A program made the position numbers and the translations under genes. A stretch of 64,000 bases of DNA, taken from contig NZ_JBFTXJ020000006.1 in NCBI RefSeq assembly GCF_041379945.2, positions 208,251 to 272,250 of the forward strand, in the 5' to 3' direction. The notes beneath the pieces were generated by a model. It worked only from the letters and a program-made list of their open reading frames with translations. It was not told where the DNA came from and did not search any database. The DNA is from Aneurinibacillus sp. REN35. Its GTDB lineage: Bacteria; Bacillota; Bacilli; Aneurinibacillales; Aneurinibacillaceae. This document shows positions 1-8,512 of this stretch, piece by piece (the stretch's first letter is position 1; every line of letters starts with the position of its first letter).

Positions 1-1
1 G

Positions 2-700
2 GCCTGGAAGAAGTATTATAAGCCGGTAGAAGTGTCCGAGAGAATTACCATTACGCCCACGTGGGAGAACTATATTCCGAAGAAGGAGAATGAGCTCATT
101 ATCGAGCTTGATCCGGGCATGGCGTTTGGTACAGGGACACATCCGACGACTGTCATGTGCATTCGTGCATTGGATGAAGCGATTAAGGGTGGCGAGACGG
201 TGATCGACGTCGGCTGCGGAACCGGTGTGCTTAGTATTGCTGCAGCCAAGTTGGGCGCAGCATCCGTTCGTGCGCTTGATCTCGATGAAGTCGCTGTAGA
301 GTCGGCACAGACGAACGTAGAGCTGAACGGTACCGCGCAAAAAGTAGCAGTTGAACAGAATAATCTACTGGATGGTGTAGCGGGACCGGTTGATCTCATT
401 GTCGCTAATATTTTGGCTGAAGTTATTACGCTGTTTGTCGATGATGCTGCTCGTGTAGTGGCACCAGGCGGCTTATTCATCACCTCCGGTATTATTACAC
501 AGAAAGAAGCCGACGTACGCGAGGCGATGGAGCGGGCGGGGTTTAGTATTATTGACGCGCATTACATGCATGATATGTATGAAAAAGAAGACGGATCTCG
601 TTATACGGATACCGATACGGTGGCACCGCCAAGCCTTCGCGACCGCAGCGAGCTTGCATCAGGCTGGGTATGCCTTGTAGCGGAACGAAAAGCAGAGTGA
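2..700 (+). CDS. prmA: Ribosomal protein L11 methyltransferase, 5' end cut by the window
   Basis: PrmA trimethylates ribosomal protein L11 using S-adenosylmethionine. The reading frame is open from base 2, so the start lies left of the window; 232 residues are visible where the family has about 310. The visible part begins in the family's W-K-x-Y-Y-K-P segment, then [12 protein letters not shown] and the SAM-binding motif D-V-G-C-G-T-G, followed by a conserved N-I-L-A (the N-P-P-Y/N-I-L-A substrate motif). Ten bases separate it from rsmE, consistent with one transcript and with the dnaJ-prmA-rsmE-mtaB order of Bacillales (recalled). A GTG at 32 is internal, not the start. Confidence 0.95.
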   Translation, partial: AWKKYYKPVEVSERITITPTWENYIPKKENELIIELDPGMAFGTGTHPTTVMCIRALDEAIKGGETVIDVGCGTGVLSIAAAKLGAASVRALDLDEVAVESAQTNVELNGTAQKVAVEQNNLLDGVAGPVDLIVANILAEVITLFVDDAARVVAPGGLFITSGIITQKEADVREAMERAGFSIIDAHYMHDMYEKEDGSRYTDTDTVAPPSLRDRSELASGWVCLVAERKAE

Positions 701-710
701 GGGATGAAGC

Positions 711-1448
711 ATGCAGCGATATTTTGTAGACCCTTCGCAGATGGATGAGCAGTTCGTAACGATTACGGGAGATGATGTGAATCATATTGTCCGTGTTATG
801 CGTTCGCGCCCAGGAGATGAAGTGATCTGCTGCAGCGGCTTAGGACGCGACGTGCGGGGTGCCATTGATGTGATCGAGTCAGACCATGTGCGGGTGCGCA
901 TTCTTGAAGAAGGTCTTGCGAATCGAGAGCTTCCGGTGCAAGTTACCATTGCGCAAGGACTGCCAAAGGGTGATAAAATGGAGCTGGTCATTCAGAAAGG
1001 CACTGAACTCGGTGCTTTTTCTTTTTGCGCATTCACATCCATGCGCACAGTGGTCAAGCTCGATGATAAAAAAGAAAAGAAACGGATAGAGCGATGGCAA
1101 AAAATTGCCAAAGAGGCCGCCGAGCAGTCACACAGAAGTCGGGTTCCTGATGTGATGAATGTGCTTAGCTGGCGTGAGCTGCTTGCATCTGCGCCTCGTT
1201 TCCATTATGCTTTATTTGCATATGAGAAAGAAGAGATGGCCACGCTGCGCCGTGCGCTCTCAAGCGTCCCCGCAGGCTCAACGATTCTGCTTGTGATCGG
1301 GCCGGAGGGCGGCTTCGATGAGAAAGAAGTCGCAGAGGCAGAAGCGGCTGGCTTTGTGAGTGTATCGCTTGGAAGGCGGATTCTACGTGCAGAAACGGCG
1401 CCGCTCTATGCGCTATCCTGCATGTCTTATGCCTTTGAACAAGCATGA
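711..1448 (+). CDS. rsmE: 16S rRNA m3U1498 methyltransferase
   Basis: RsmE methylates N3 of U1498 in 16S rRNA with SAM. At 245 residues it has the full family length. An N-terminal PUA-like segment (residues ~1-70) precedes the SPOUT methyltransferase fold; visible SPOUT signatures are Q-G-x-P-K-G-D-K-M near residue 85, the IGPEGGF loop near residue 195 and the LGRRILRAETAP knot at the C terminus. The ATG at 711 follows a GAGGGATGA-type ribosome site and lies 10 bases after prmA, so translation is probably from the same message. Confidence 0.95.
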   Translation: MQRYFVDPSQMDEQFVTITGDDVNHIVRVMRSRPGDEVICCSGLGRDVRGAIDVIESDHVRVRILEEGLANRELPVQVTIAQGLPKGDKMELVIQKGTELGAFSFCAFTSMRTVVKLDDKKEKKRIERWQKIAKEAAEQSHRSRVPDVMNVLSWRELLASAPRFHYALFAYEKEEMATLRRALSSVPAGSTILLVIGPEGGFDEKEVAEAEAAGFVSVSLGRRILRAETAPLYALSCMSYAFEQA

Positions 1449-1499
1449 TTCAATCGATAAGAGACAGGGGCAATTTTATAGTAAGGAGTTGGACAATCC

Positions 1500-2840
1500 A
1501 TGCCAACTGTAGCATTTCATACGCTCGGCTGTAAGGTTAACCATTATGAAACAGAAGCCATCTGGCAACTGTTTAAGCAGGCCGGGTATGAGAAAATAGA
1601 TTTTGAGCAGGCTGCGGACGTGTATGTGATTAATACTTGTACCGTAACCAATACAGGTGACAAAAAAAGCCGCCAAGTTATTCGCCGTGCAATTCGCCGT
1701 AATCCGGAAGCGGTTGTAGCGGTAACGGGTTGCTATGCGCAGACAACGCCGCATGAGATCATGGCCATTCCTGGCGTTGATATTGTCGTAGGCACATCAG
1801 GACGCGACAATTTAATCGAATATGTGGATCAATATCTGCAAGAGCGTCAGCCGATTAATGCCGTATCGAATATTATGAAGGCACGCGAATATGAAGAACT
1901 GGATGTACCGGAATTTACAGATCGGACGCGTGCGTCTTTGAAGATTCAAGAAGGCTGCAATAATTTCTGTACGTTCTGCATCATTCCATGGGCGCGGGGA
2001 TTGATGCGTAGCCGTAAACCGGAAAGTGTAGTCGAGCAGGCGAACAAGTTGGTGGCAGCAGGGTATAAGGAAATCGTTCTTACCGGTATTCACACCGGGG
2101 GATACGGCGAAGACTTAGAAGGCTACAATCTGGCTCGTTTGCTGCGTGATCTAGATACGAAGGTTCCGGGGCTGAAGCGTATTCGCATTAGCTCCATCGA
2201 AGCAAGTCAGATTACAGATGAAGTCATTGATGTACTGAATACGTCAGATAAGATGTGTCGTCATCTGCATGTGCCGCTACAGGCAGGCGATGATGATGTG
2301 CTCAAGCGTATGCGTCGCAAATATACGACGGATGAGTTCCGCCGTAAAATCGAACAGTTGCATGAGGCACTGCCTGACGTAGCGATCACAACTGACGTAA
2401 TTGTTGGCTTCCCTGGTGAGACAGAAGAGATGTATGAAAGAGGCTACCGCTTCATTGAAGAGATGAAGTTTGCTGAATTACATGTCTTCCCGTATTCGAA
2501 GCGGAGCGGTACTCCGGCGGCTCGGATGGAAGATCAGGTGGATGAAGAAGTTAAGAATCGTCGTGTGCATGAATTGATCGCACTCTCTGATAAGCTGGCG
2601 GTAGATTATGCAAGCAAGTTTGTCGGTGATGTGCTTGAAGTTATTCCTGAAGAGGCGTACAAGGAAGCACCGGAGAGCGGATTGTACGTTGGTCATGCAG
2701 ATAACTACCTGAAGCTCGTATTTGAAGCCGATGAATCGCTTGTCGGCAAGATCTGCAAAGTACGTCTTGATGAACCGGGCTCGGAATATTGCAAGGGTAC
2801 ATTCGCACGAGTATTGAGTGAAGAAGCGCTCAAGGCGTAA
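1500..2840 (+). CDS. mtaB: tRNA t6A37 methylthiotransferase MtaB
   Basis: MtaB is a radical SAM enzyme that converts t6A37 of tRNA to ms2t6A. The 446 residues show the three family parts: the N-terminal UPF0004 domain beginning T-L-G-C-K-V-N with cysteines that hold an auxiliary 4Fe-4S cluster (including N-T-C-T-V-T and G-C-Y-A-Q), the radical SAM motif C-N-N-F-C-T-F-C-I-I-P near residue 155, and a C-terminal TRAM domain. The TLGCKVN start separates it from MiaB. AAGGAGTTGG lies before the ATG. A hairpin terminator follows, ending the prmA-rsmE-mtaB unit. Confidence 0.96.
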   Translation: MPTVAFHTLGCKVNHYETEAIWQLFKQAGYEKIDFEQAADVYVINTCTVTNTGDKKSRQVIRRAIRRNPEAVVAVTGCYAQTTPHEIMAIPGVDIVVGTSGRDNLIEYVDQYLQERQPINAVSNIMKAREYEELDVPEFTDRTRASLKIQEGCNNFCTFCIIPWARGLMRSRKPESVVEQANKLVAAGYKEIVLTGIHTGGYGEDLEGYNLARLLRDLDTKVPGLKRIRISSIEASQITDEVIDVLNTSDKMCRHLHVPLQAGDDDVLKRMRRKYTTDEFRRKIEQLHEALPDVAITTDVIVGFPGETEEMYERGYRFIEEMKFAELHVFPYSKRSGTPAARMEDQVDEEVKNRRVHELIALSDKLAVDYASKFVGDVLEVIPEEAYKEAPESGLYVGHADNYLKLVFEADESLVGKICKVRLDEPGSEYCKGTFARVLSEEALKA

Positions 2841-2856
2841 GGAATGCTGGTGAAGA

Positions 2857-2893
2857 AAGCGAGACTGTTTTGCACAGTTTCGCTTTTTTTTTG
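2857..2893 (+). terminator. Rho-independent terminator after mtaB
   Basis: A 13-bp stem AAAGCGAGACTGT / ACAGTTTCGCTTT (one G-T pair) with a 5-base loop runs into eight or more T. Confidence 0.9.
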
Positions 2894-2949
2894 CTGGTGT
2901 TTTTTTGTATAATTCTAGACAAGTCAGTAGATCAGTTGAGGAGTCATAT

Positions 2950-4569
2950 ATGATTCATTTGGACAATTGGCCCATTCGCCGCAAGATTACACTGCTTGCC
3001 TTTGGCATCGTCTTATATACTCTCTTGATGGGTGCGACCATTCTAATCGGTAAAATCGCCAGCGTTAAGGTAGAGGATGTAAGTCAGCGTTCGCTGCTGA
3101 CGGCAAAGGTGACAGCACAGATGCCGGAGGTGCAGCGAGCCGTAGAGAAGCCGCTCGGTGCGTCATTTATCCAGCCTTTGATAGAGAAAGTGCGGGCGAT
3201 TTATGGGGCAGACTATATTGTTGTCGTCGATATGGATGGCAAGCGTATGTCACACCCGATCGAGAGTCGGATTGGCACGTTTTTCAATACGAATGAAGCC
3301 AAGCCTGCATTTGCTGAACATGTCTATATTGATCGGGTGACAGGGGATCTTGGAGAAGGGGTTCGGGCATATGCACCGATTATGAATGAGGAACATCAGC
3401 AGATTGGGGTCGTCATGGTAGGAAATACGGTCCCAAAACTATTTGTCATCATTGAAGATATGGGCAAGGAAATGGGGCTGATTCTCTCCTTAACACTCGG
3501 ATTCGGCATTTTGGGTGCTTATCTCCTTGCAAGCCATATTAAGCAGCAGACATTCCAACTCGAACCACAGGAACTTGCAAGGACGCTAGATGAGCGAACG
3601 TCGGCGTTCCATGCGATTCATGAAGGAATTATTGCGATTGATGATCAGGAACGCATCACCGTTATTAACGAATCGGCCCGTCGCATGCTGAAGGTAGAAG
3701 GCAAGGCAGTAGGAGGTAACATTCGTGAGGTTATCCCGGATACGCGCCTTCCGGAGATCTTAGAACTAGGCGAGGCGATTTATAACCAGCAGTTCTATAT
3801 TGGCGACACGTTGATCTTCAGCAATCGTGTTCCAATTAAGGTAAAAGGAAAAACCGTGGGAGCACTGGCGATTTTTCAGGACAAGACCGAGGTCACGCAG
3901 ATGGCGGAAGAGCTTACAGGTGTGAAAGCATTTGTTGATGCGCTTCGCGCTAAAAATCATGAGCACAGCAATAAGCTTCATACGATTGCTGGACTCATTC
4001 AATTAGGTAAAGAGCAGGAAGCGCTGCGTTATATTTTTCAGCTTGATGAAGATGAAGAGAATGTAGCTCATTACATTAGCTGCCGCATTCAGGATATCAA
4101 TCTGACCGGTCTTCTGATCGGAAAAATCAGCCGGGCAAAAGAGCTTGATATTGCGCTTCATATTGACCCGTATAGTGAATTTAATCGTTTTCCCGAAGGG
4201 GTCACCTATCATGACCTTGTTATCATTATCGGAAATCTTATCGAGAATGCCTTCGATGGACTCGCAGAAGTAAACAATCGCCCCAAACGGGTAGACGTAT
4301 CCATTGTACAGGACGATACCTATCTTACAATTGAGGTAGAGGACAATGGCATCGGCATTCCGCAAGCAATACAGACACATATCTTTGATAAGGGCTTCTC
4401 GACCAAGCAGAAAGGGGAGCACGGCATTGGTCTGTATCTTATTTCATCGATAGTTAAGCGAAGTGAGGGCGATGTTGCGGTTGATAGTACCGCAGGATAC
4501 GGCACATGGGTACGTGTCAAGCTTCCCATGGAGAGGAAGGAGGAACAAGATCATGAGTACAATCATTAA
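2950..4569 (+). CDS. dctS: C4-dicarboxylate sensor histidine kinase, DctS/CitA type
   Basis: Membrane sensor kinase of the CitA/DcuS family, 539 residues. Segments: TM1 about 13-34, an extracytoplasmic PAS/Cache-like sensor 35-175, TM2 about 176-198, a cytoplasmic PAS about 212-320, the SpoOB-type dimer helix with phosphoacceptor His337 in N-H-E-H-S-N-K-L-H, and an HATPase domain with N-box N-L-I-E-N-A-F, D-N-G-I-G-I-P and G-I-G-L-Y. I start at the ATG at 2950 because GAGGAG precedes it; an ATG at 2905 is upstream of any ribosome site and near a -10-like TATAAT (2908-2913). Its partner regulator overlaps its end by 17 bases. The neighbours, a dicarboxylate symporter and a TRAP-type binding protein, suggest the DctS role of B. 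subtilis rather than citrate or malate sensing, which the fold alone cannot separate. Confidence 0.85.
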   Translation: MIHLDNWPIRRKITLLAFGIVLYTLLMGATILIGKIASVKVEDVSQRSLLTAKVTAQMPEVQRAVEKPLGASFIQPLIEKVRAIYGADYIVVVDMDGKRMSHPIESRIGTFFNTNEAKPAFAEHVYIDRVTGDLGEGVRAYAPIMNEEHQQIGVVMVGNTVPKLFVIIEDMGKEMGLILSLTLGFGILGAYLLASHIKQQTFQLEPQELARTLDERTSAFHAIHEGIIAIDDQERITVINESARRMLKVEGKAVGGNIREVIPDTRLPEILELGEAIYNQQFYIGDTLIFSNRVPIKVKGKTVGALAIFQDKTEVTQMAEELTGVKAFVDALRAKNHEHSNKLHTIAGLIQLGKEQEALRYIFQLDEDEENVAHYISCRIQDINLTGLLIGKISRAKELDIALHIDPYSEFNRFPEGVTYHDLVIIIGNLIENAFDGLAEVNNRPKRVDVSIVQDDTYLTIEVEDNGIGIPQAIQTHIFDKGFSTKQKGEHGIGLYLISSIVKRSEGDVAVDSTAGYGTWVRVKLPMERKEEQDHEYNH

Positions 4570-5281
4570 TGTTTTGCTTGTTGAAGATGATCCGATGGTA
4601 CAGGAGATTAATATGTCTTTCATCGAACGAGTAGAAGGTTTTGAAGTAGTCGGCCTTGCGCGTACGGGAGAAGAAGCGATTGAGAAAATCGGAAGTTTAT
4701 CTCCCCAACTGGTCATTCTTGATTTATACATGCCGGGAAAAGATGGTCTGGAGACACTGCGTACGATCCGACATCAAGAACTTGATGTCGACGTAATTGC
4801 CGTAACGGCGGCCAATGACCGGGAGACTGTGCTGCGTGTGATGCGGCTTGGGGCTGTGGATTATATATTTAAGCCTTTTCAATTTCATCGCATTGAAGAG
4901 GCGCTTCTGCGTTATAAAGAGCACTTCCGCCGTAATCAATCTGCCGTGTTCTCCCAATCATTATTTGACAGCGCACGTGCTCATGCGGCTGCGAATGCGA
5001 AAAATGCATCTGTCAGAAGAGAGGAGCAGGAAGCAGAATATCCGAAGGGAATTCAAGCCTTCACCCTGCAGCAGGTATCTGACTGTCTTCAGGAAGCGGA
5101 GGATGAGATGTCGGCAGAAGAGATTGGACAGGTGATCGGTATGTCGCGGGTTACAGTACGGCGCTATCTCGAATATCTTGAATCGGTCGGTAAGGCTGCA
5201 TCGTATATGGTATACGGAACGGTTGGCCGTCCCATGAAAATGTATACATGGACCGATGAACAAAAAGAACAAAAAATGTAA
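4553..5281 (+). CDS. dctR: Response regulator of the DctR/CitT family
   Basis: Cytoplasmic response regulator, 242 residues, partner of the kinase it overlaps. The receiver domain (about 5-125) has the acidic pocket E11-D12-D13, phosphoacceptor Asp57 in I-L-D-L-Y-M-P-G and the conserved lysine in F-K-P-F. The C-terminal domain (about 185-240) is the winged helix of the CitB/DctR family, with I-G-M-S-R-V-T-V-R-R-Y-L-E-Y-L as recognition region and the typical V-G-R-P end. ATG 4553 has a GGAAGGAGG site within the dctS coding region, so the pair is translationally coupled. Likely target: the promoter of the symporter gene that follows, where a direct repeat is seen. Confidence 0.86.
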   Translation: MSTIINVLLVEDDPMVQEINMSFIERVEGFEVVGLARTGEEAIEKIGSLSPQLVILDLYMPGKDGLETLRTIRHQELDVDVIAVTAANDRETVLRVMRLGAVDYIFKPFQFHRIEEALLRYKEHFRRNQSAVFSQSLFDSARAHAAANAKNASVRREEQEAEYPKGIQAFTLQQVSDCLQEAEDEMSAEEIGQVIGMSRVTVRRYLEYLESVGKAASYMVYGTVGRPMKMYTWTDEQKEQKM

Positions 5282-5295
5282 CAAAAAGAACAAAA
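5259..5295 (+). promoter_or_regulatory. 16-base direct repeat, candidate DctR operator
   Basis: AACAAAAAGAACAAAA occurs twice, at 5259-5274 and 5280-5295, exactly 21 bases apart (two helical turns). The first copy lies in the last codons of dctR, the second just after its stop. CitB-family regulators bind A/T-rich direct repeats, so the site is a reasonable operator for the symporter gene; this is inference. Confidence 0.5.
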
Positions 5296-5329
5296 CGTTT
5301 TAAAAATACGAAAACTTTTCTCCTCCTCA

Positions 5330-5343
5330 TGCAAACGTTATCA
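5330..5343 (+). promoter_or_regulatory. Candidate CcpA cre site ahead of dctP
   Basis: TGCAAACGTTATCA matches the catabolite-responsive element consensus TGWNANCGNTNWCA at all positions but the third. It lies 100-115 bases before the symporter start. Carbon catabolite repression of dicarboxylate uptake is expected in Bacillales, which adds support. Confidence 0.55.
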
Positions 5344-5388
5344 TGAATCTATCAGAAAAAGAGAACGATTTGCAAAGGGGAGCTTACA

Positions 5389-5448
5389 ATGAATATTCGG
5401 AATTTTATCACGACATCCCAGATGATGAGTGGGGTGAGTGAAGCATGA
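5389..5448 (+). CDS. 19-codon leader ORF overlapping the dctP start
   Basis: An ATG at 5389 follows AAAGGGGAGC and opens a frame [19 protein letters not shown] ending in TGA at 5446-5448. Its stop overlaps the dctP start as ATGA. The good ribosome site and overlap suggest translational coupling. No similarity is recognised; it may be a true leader peptide or chance. Confidence 0.4.
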   Translation: MNIRNFITTSQMMSGVSEA

Positions 5449-6710
5449 GACTGAATTTCAAAAATTTAACGACACAGGTTATTCTCGCTATTATTCTAGG
5501 GATTATGTTTGGCATGTTTTATCCGGCGCTTGGCACTGAACTAAAAGTGCTGCCTGATCTATTTATTAAACTGATCAAAATGGTTATCGCTCCGATCGTA
5601 TTCTTGACCATCGTCATCGGTATTGCCGGTATGGGCGATATGAAGAAGGTTGGCCGTATTGGCGGAAAGGCCCTTCTCTACTTTGAAATTGTTTCCACCA
5701 TCGCACTAGCGATTGGAATTATCGTCGCTAATTTCATTCAGGCGGGCAATGGAATTGATGCAAGTACAGCAAAGGGTGATGTATCAAAATATACAAAGCA
5801 AGCAGAAGAGACAAGCCACGGATTTATGGACTTTGTTATGTCCATCATTCCGGATAATTTTGTCGGCGCCCTAGCTAACGGTGAACTGCTTCCTGTGTTA
5901 TTCCTAGCTGTTTTGTTCGGGATCTCGCTTGCGGGTATGGGCAGCACCGGAAAGCCGGTTATTGATTTCTTTGAGAAGATTGCACATGTATTCTTCGGCA
6001 TTGTAAATATCATTATGAAAGTGTCTCCGATTGCAGCTTTTGGTGCGATGTCATATACGATCGGTAAATTCGGAATCAGCTCTCTTGTTTATCTTGGGAA
6101 GCTAATGGGCTCTGTATATCTGACAATGTTCTTCTTTATCGTACTTGTACTTGGCTCGATCGCTAAATATTACGGATTTAGCATTTTCAAGTTCATCAAA
6201 TATATTAAAGATGAGATTTTTCTTGTTGTCGGTACCTCTTCTTCGGAAGCAGCCCTGCCGAAAATGATGGAGAAGTTGGAGAGATACGGATGTTCAAAAT
6301 CGGTAGTAGGTCTCGTGCTCCCGACAGGATATTCCTTTAATCTTGATGGTACCTCCATTTATCTTTCGATGGCAGCTCTGTTCATCGCCCAGGCTTACGG
6401 TGTTGATCTAAGCATCGTAGAGCAGCTAACATTGCTTGGTGTCCTTATGCTTACTTCAAAGGGAGCAGCAGGTGTCACCGGCTCTGGATTCGTCACCTTG
6501 GCCGCGACCCTCGCCGTATTTCCGTCGGTGCCGGTCGAAGGCATGGCGCTTCTGCTCGGGGTAGACCGCTTTATGTCTGAAGCGCGTGCCGTTACAAATC
6601 TGATCGGCAATGGAGTAGCCACTGTCGTAATCTCTAAGGTGGAGAATGAATTCCATCCGGCTGTCGAGCAGGATGAAATGATTGAGGACAAACAAAAAAT
6701 GAGTGTATAG
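5445..6710 (+). CDS. dctP: C4-dicarboxylate:cation symporter, DctA/DctP family
   Basis: Inner-membrane secondary transporter of the DAACS (SDF) family, 421 residues, the usual length. Family signatures: several hydrophobic segments from residue 8 on, the serine-rich re-entrant loop [11 protein letters not shown] near residue 265, the [11 protein letters not shown] motif near 292 and a second loop [12 protein letters not shown] near 345. T-S-S-S-E and G-Y-S-F-N-L-D-G are typical of the dicarboxylate branch rather than glutamate carriers. Placed directly after the DctS/DctR genes, it is most likely their target. Its ATG overlaps the stop of a 19-codon ORF. A hairpin terminator follows. Confidence 0.9.
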   Translation: MRLNFKNLTTQVILAIILGIMFGMFYPALGTELKVLPDLFIKLIKMVIAPIVFLTIVIGIAGMGDMKKVGRIGGKALLYFEIVSTIALAIGIIVANFIQAGNGIDASTAKGDVSKYTKQAEETSHGFMDFVMSIIPDNFVGALANGELLPVLFLAVLFGISLAGMGSTGKPVIDFFEKIAHVFFGIVNIIMKVSPIAAFGAMSYTIGKFGISSLVYLGKLMGSVYLTMFFFIVLVLGSIAKYYGFSIFKFIKYIKDEIFLVVGTSSSEAALPKMMEKLERYGCSKSVVGLVLPTGYSFNLDGTSIYLSMAALFIAQAYGVDLSIVEQLTLLGVLMLTSKGAAGVTGSGFVTLAATLAVFPSVPVEGMALLLGVDRFMSEARAVTNLIGNGVATVVISKVENEFHPAVEQDEMIEDKQKMSV

Positions 6711-6734
6711 TGTACGGGCATAGCTCGTATAGTG

Positions 6735-6767
6735 AAAGCGTCGGTGCTTCTTGCCGACGCTTTTTTT
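6735..6767 (+). terminator. Terminator after dctP
   Basis: Stem AAAGCGTCGG / CCGACGCTTT with a 9-base loop, followed by seven T. Confidence 0.9.
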
Positions 6768-6844
6768 CTGGTATCGATTTCTTCGTTTTTATCTTTACGT
6801 ATGCTATGATACGAATACAAATATGGAAAAAGGGTGAGGATGCG

Positions 6845-7924
6845 TTGAAGTCTCTTGGATGGTTGGTAGTATTCCTCATTGCGGGCTTAGCCATCTCGAT
6901 CGTTATTGGATTTAGCTTCGGTGTTGACATACCGGCTCGCTACGATGCAGAACAGGAAGGGCTTGATCAAAAGGTTGTCATTCGCTTTAGTCACGTAGTA
7001 GCTGAGAATACGCCAAAAGGGCTGGCCGTTTCCAAGTTTGCCAAATTGGTACGGGAGAAGACGGATGGCATGGTCGAAATTCGTGTCTATCCGAATGCGA
7101 CGTTATTCGATGATGAGACGGAATTCCATGCGCTTCAGACAGGGAATGTGGAGATGATCGCACCTGCGACCTCGAAGCTCTCCTCGCGCTATCCGCAGTG
7201 GATGATTATGGATCTTCCGTACGCCTTCGAGAATGAAAGCGAAGTGAGTGAAGCGATGGACGGCAAGCTTGGACGATTGCTGTTCGAAGCGATTAACGAT
7301 GAGAATATCAAAGGTCTGGCATTATGGGATAATGGTTTTAAACAGGTAACATCAGCAAAACCTATGATCTCTGTAGAGGATTTCTCCAACTATAGCTTTC
7401 GGGTAATGCCAAGCCCTGTATTGGAAGCGCAGTTTAAAGCGCTTGGTGCTAAGGCACAGAGCTATTCATTTAATGATTTATACAGACAGCTTGAAGGCGG
7501 TACGGTACAGGGCCAGGAAAATACATTGTCCAATATCTATACGAAGCGCTTATATCAAGTGCAGCGATATATGACCGTAAGTAATCACGGGTATCTCGGC
7601 TACATTGTATTAATAGACAAGCTGACATGGGATAAGCTGTCACACTCCCAGAAGCGGGCGGTCCAATCGGCTATGGAGGAGACAACGGCATGGATTCGTC
7701 AGTATGCTAAGCAGATGAACGACCGCGCACTCACAGAAATGAAGGACAAGCATGCGATTAATGTCCATATACAAACGGATGAAGAGCGGGAGAGATGGAA
7801 AAAGAAGATGAATCCTGTTTATAATCAATTTGAAAGTGTCATTGGAACCCCGGTTATCACGGAATGGAAAAAGTTAATCCGTAAGCAGCGCTCGCAGCCT
7901 TATAGTCCTCATGTCTATGATTAA
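6845..7924 (+). CDS. dctB: TRAP-type C4-dicarboxylate binding protein, DctB-like
   Basis: Extracytoplasmic solute-binding protein of the DctP (TRAP) family, 359 residues. The N terminus has a hydrophobic anchor/signal (L-V-V-F-L-I-A-G-L-A-I-S-I-V-I-G-F), then the family core F-S-H-V-V-A-E-N-T-P-K-G near residue 40 and F-R-V-M-P-S-P near 190. The TTG at 6845 is taken as start because GGGTGAGGA sits 5 bases before it; in-frame ATGs further up lack a site and run into the terminator. No TRAP permease (DctQ/DctM) is nearby. In B. subtilis the TRAP-like DctB is a co-sensor for DctS rather than part of a transporter (recalled), and the location next to dctSRP fits that role. Confidence 0.85.
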   Translation: MKSLGWLVVFLIAGLAISIVIGFSFGVDIPARYDAEQEGLDQKVVIRFSHVVAENTPKGLAVSKFAKLVREKTDGMVEIRVYPNATLFDDETEFHALQTGNVEMIAPATSKLSSRYPQWMIMDLPYAFENESEVSEAMDGKLGRLLFEAINDENIKGLALWDNGFKQVTSAKPMISVEDFSNYSFRVMPSPVLEAQFKALGAKAQSYSFNDLYRQLEGGTVQGQENTLSNIYTKRLYQVQRYMTVSNHGYLGYIVLIDKLTWDKLSHSQKRAVQSAMEETTAWIRQYAKQMNDRALTEMKDKHAINVHIQTDEERERWKKKMNPVYNQFESVIGTPVITEWKKLIRKQRSQPYSPHVYD

Positions 7925-8005
7925 ATGTTATGAAAAAAGTGGTAAAAGGCAGGCGGAGTACGATACACTTAGAAAAAGGATGCTTTTTTCGAGGAGGAAT
8001 GTTTG

Positions 8006-8455
8006 ATGGCAAAGGAGGTTTCAGCAGGAGGCGTCGTCTATCGGAAGATGAAGGACAACAGAATTGAACTGATGATTATTGAAGATCGCTATCTGAAAGC
8101 GTCCCTGCCTAAAGGAAAGCAGGAAAAAGGGGAAAGCATGGAAGAGACAGCGCTGAGGGAGATACGCGAGGAGACCGGAATTGAGGGAAAGGTCGTTCAG
8201 CCCTTAGAAACGATTTACTATAATTATTATAATCCGAAGCTTGGCGCCGTAAAAAAAGAAGTTCATTACTATCTGGTGGAGGCGCTGGCAGGCAAGCTTG
8301 TGCCTCAGCTTGAAGAAATCCATACAGTAGCCTGGATGACACCGGAAGCAGCCTGGGAAAAGCAGACGAAAAACGGATACCAGAACAATATTTCCGTTCT
8401 GGCCAAAGCGTGCGAGCTGCTTGGAATTGAAACACGAAGAGAAAAAACCTCATAA
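8006..8455 (+). CDS. Nudix hydrolase
   Basis: A 149-residue single-domain Nudix protein. The Nudix box is intact: G-x5-E-x7-R-E-I-R-E-E-T-G-I at about residues 39-61, with the glutamates that bind Mg2+. It begins with the A-G-G-V-V-Y stretch common to small diadenosine polyphosphate or mutT-like hydrolases; the substrate cannot be told from sequence. The ATG at 8006 has GAGGAGGA seven bases upstream; an ATG at 7999 is in another frame. It converges on the yqeW-like gene and shares a terminator with it. Confidence 0.88.
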   Translation: MAKEVSAGGVVYRKMKDNRIELMIIEDRYLKASLPKGKQEKGESMEETALREIREETGIEGKVVQPLETIYYNYYNPKLGAVKKEVHYYLVEALAGKLVPQLEEIHTVAWMTPEAAWEKQTKNGYQNNISVLAKACELLGIETRREKTS

Positions 8456-8462
8456 TGAAAAC

Positions 8463-8503
8463 AAAAAAGCGTATCGCTGCATCATGTGGCATACGCTTTT
8501 TTT
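8463..8503. terminator. Bidirectional terminator between the Nudix gene and yqeW
   Basis: AAAAAAGCGTAT pairs with ATACGCTTTTTT across a 16-base loop; A- and T-runs on both sides serve both converging genes. Confidence 0.85.
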
Positions 8504-8512
8504 GTAACCTGC

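Noticed and set aside
2905..2949. Longer N terminus for the DctS-like kinase (ATG 2905)
   Set aside because: It would begin before the -10-like TATAAT and has no ribosome site; the ATG at 2950 does.
5738..7389. Several minus-strand frames of 60-140 residues opposite dctP and dctB
   Set aside because: All are antisense to clear genes, with no signals of their own.
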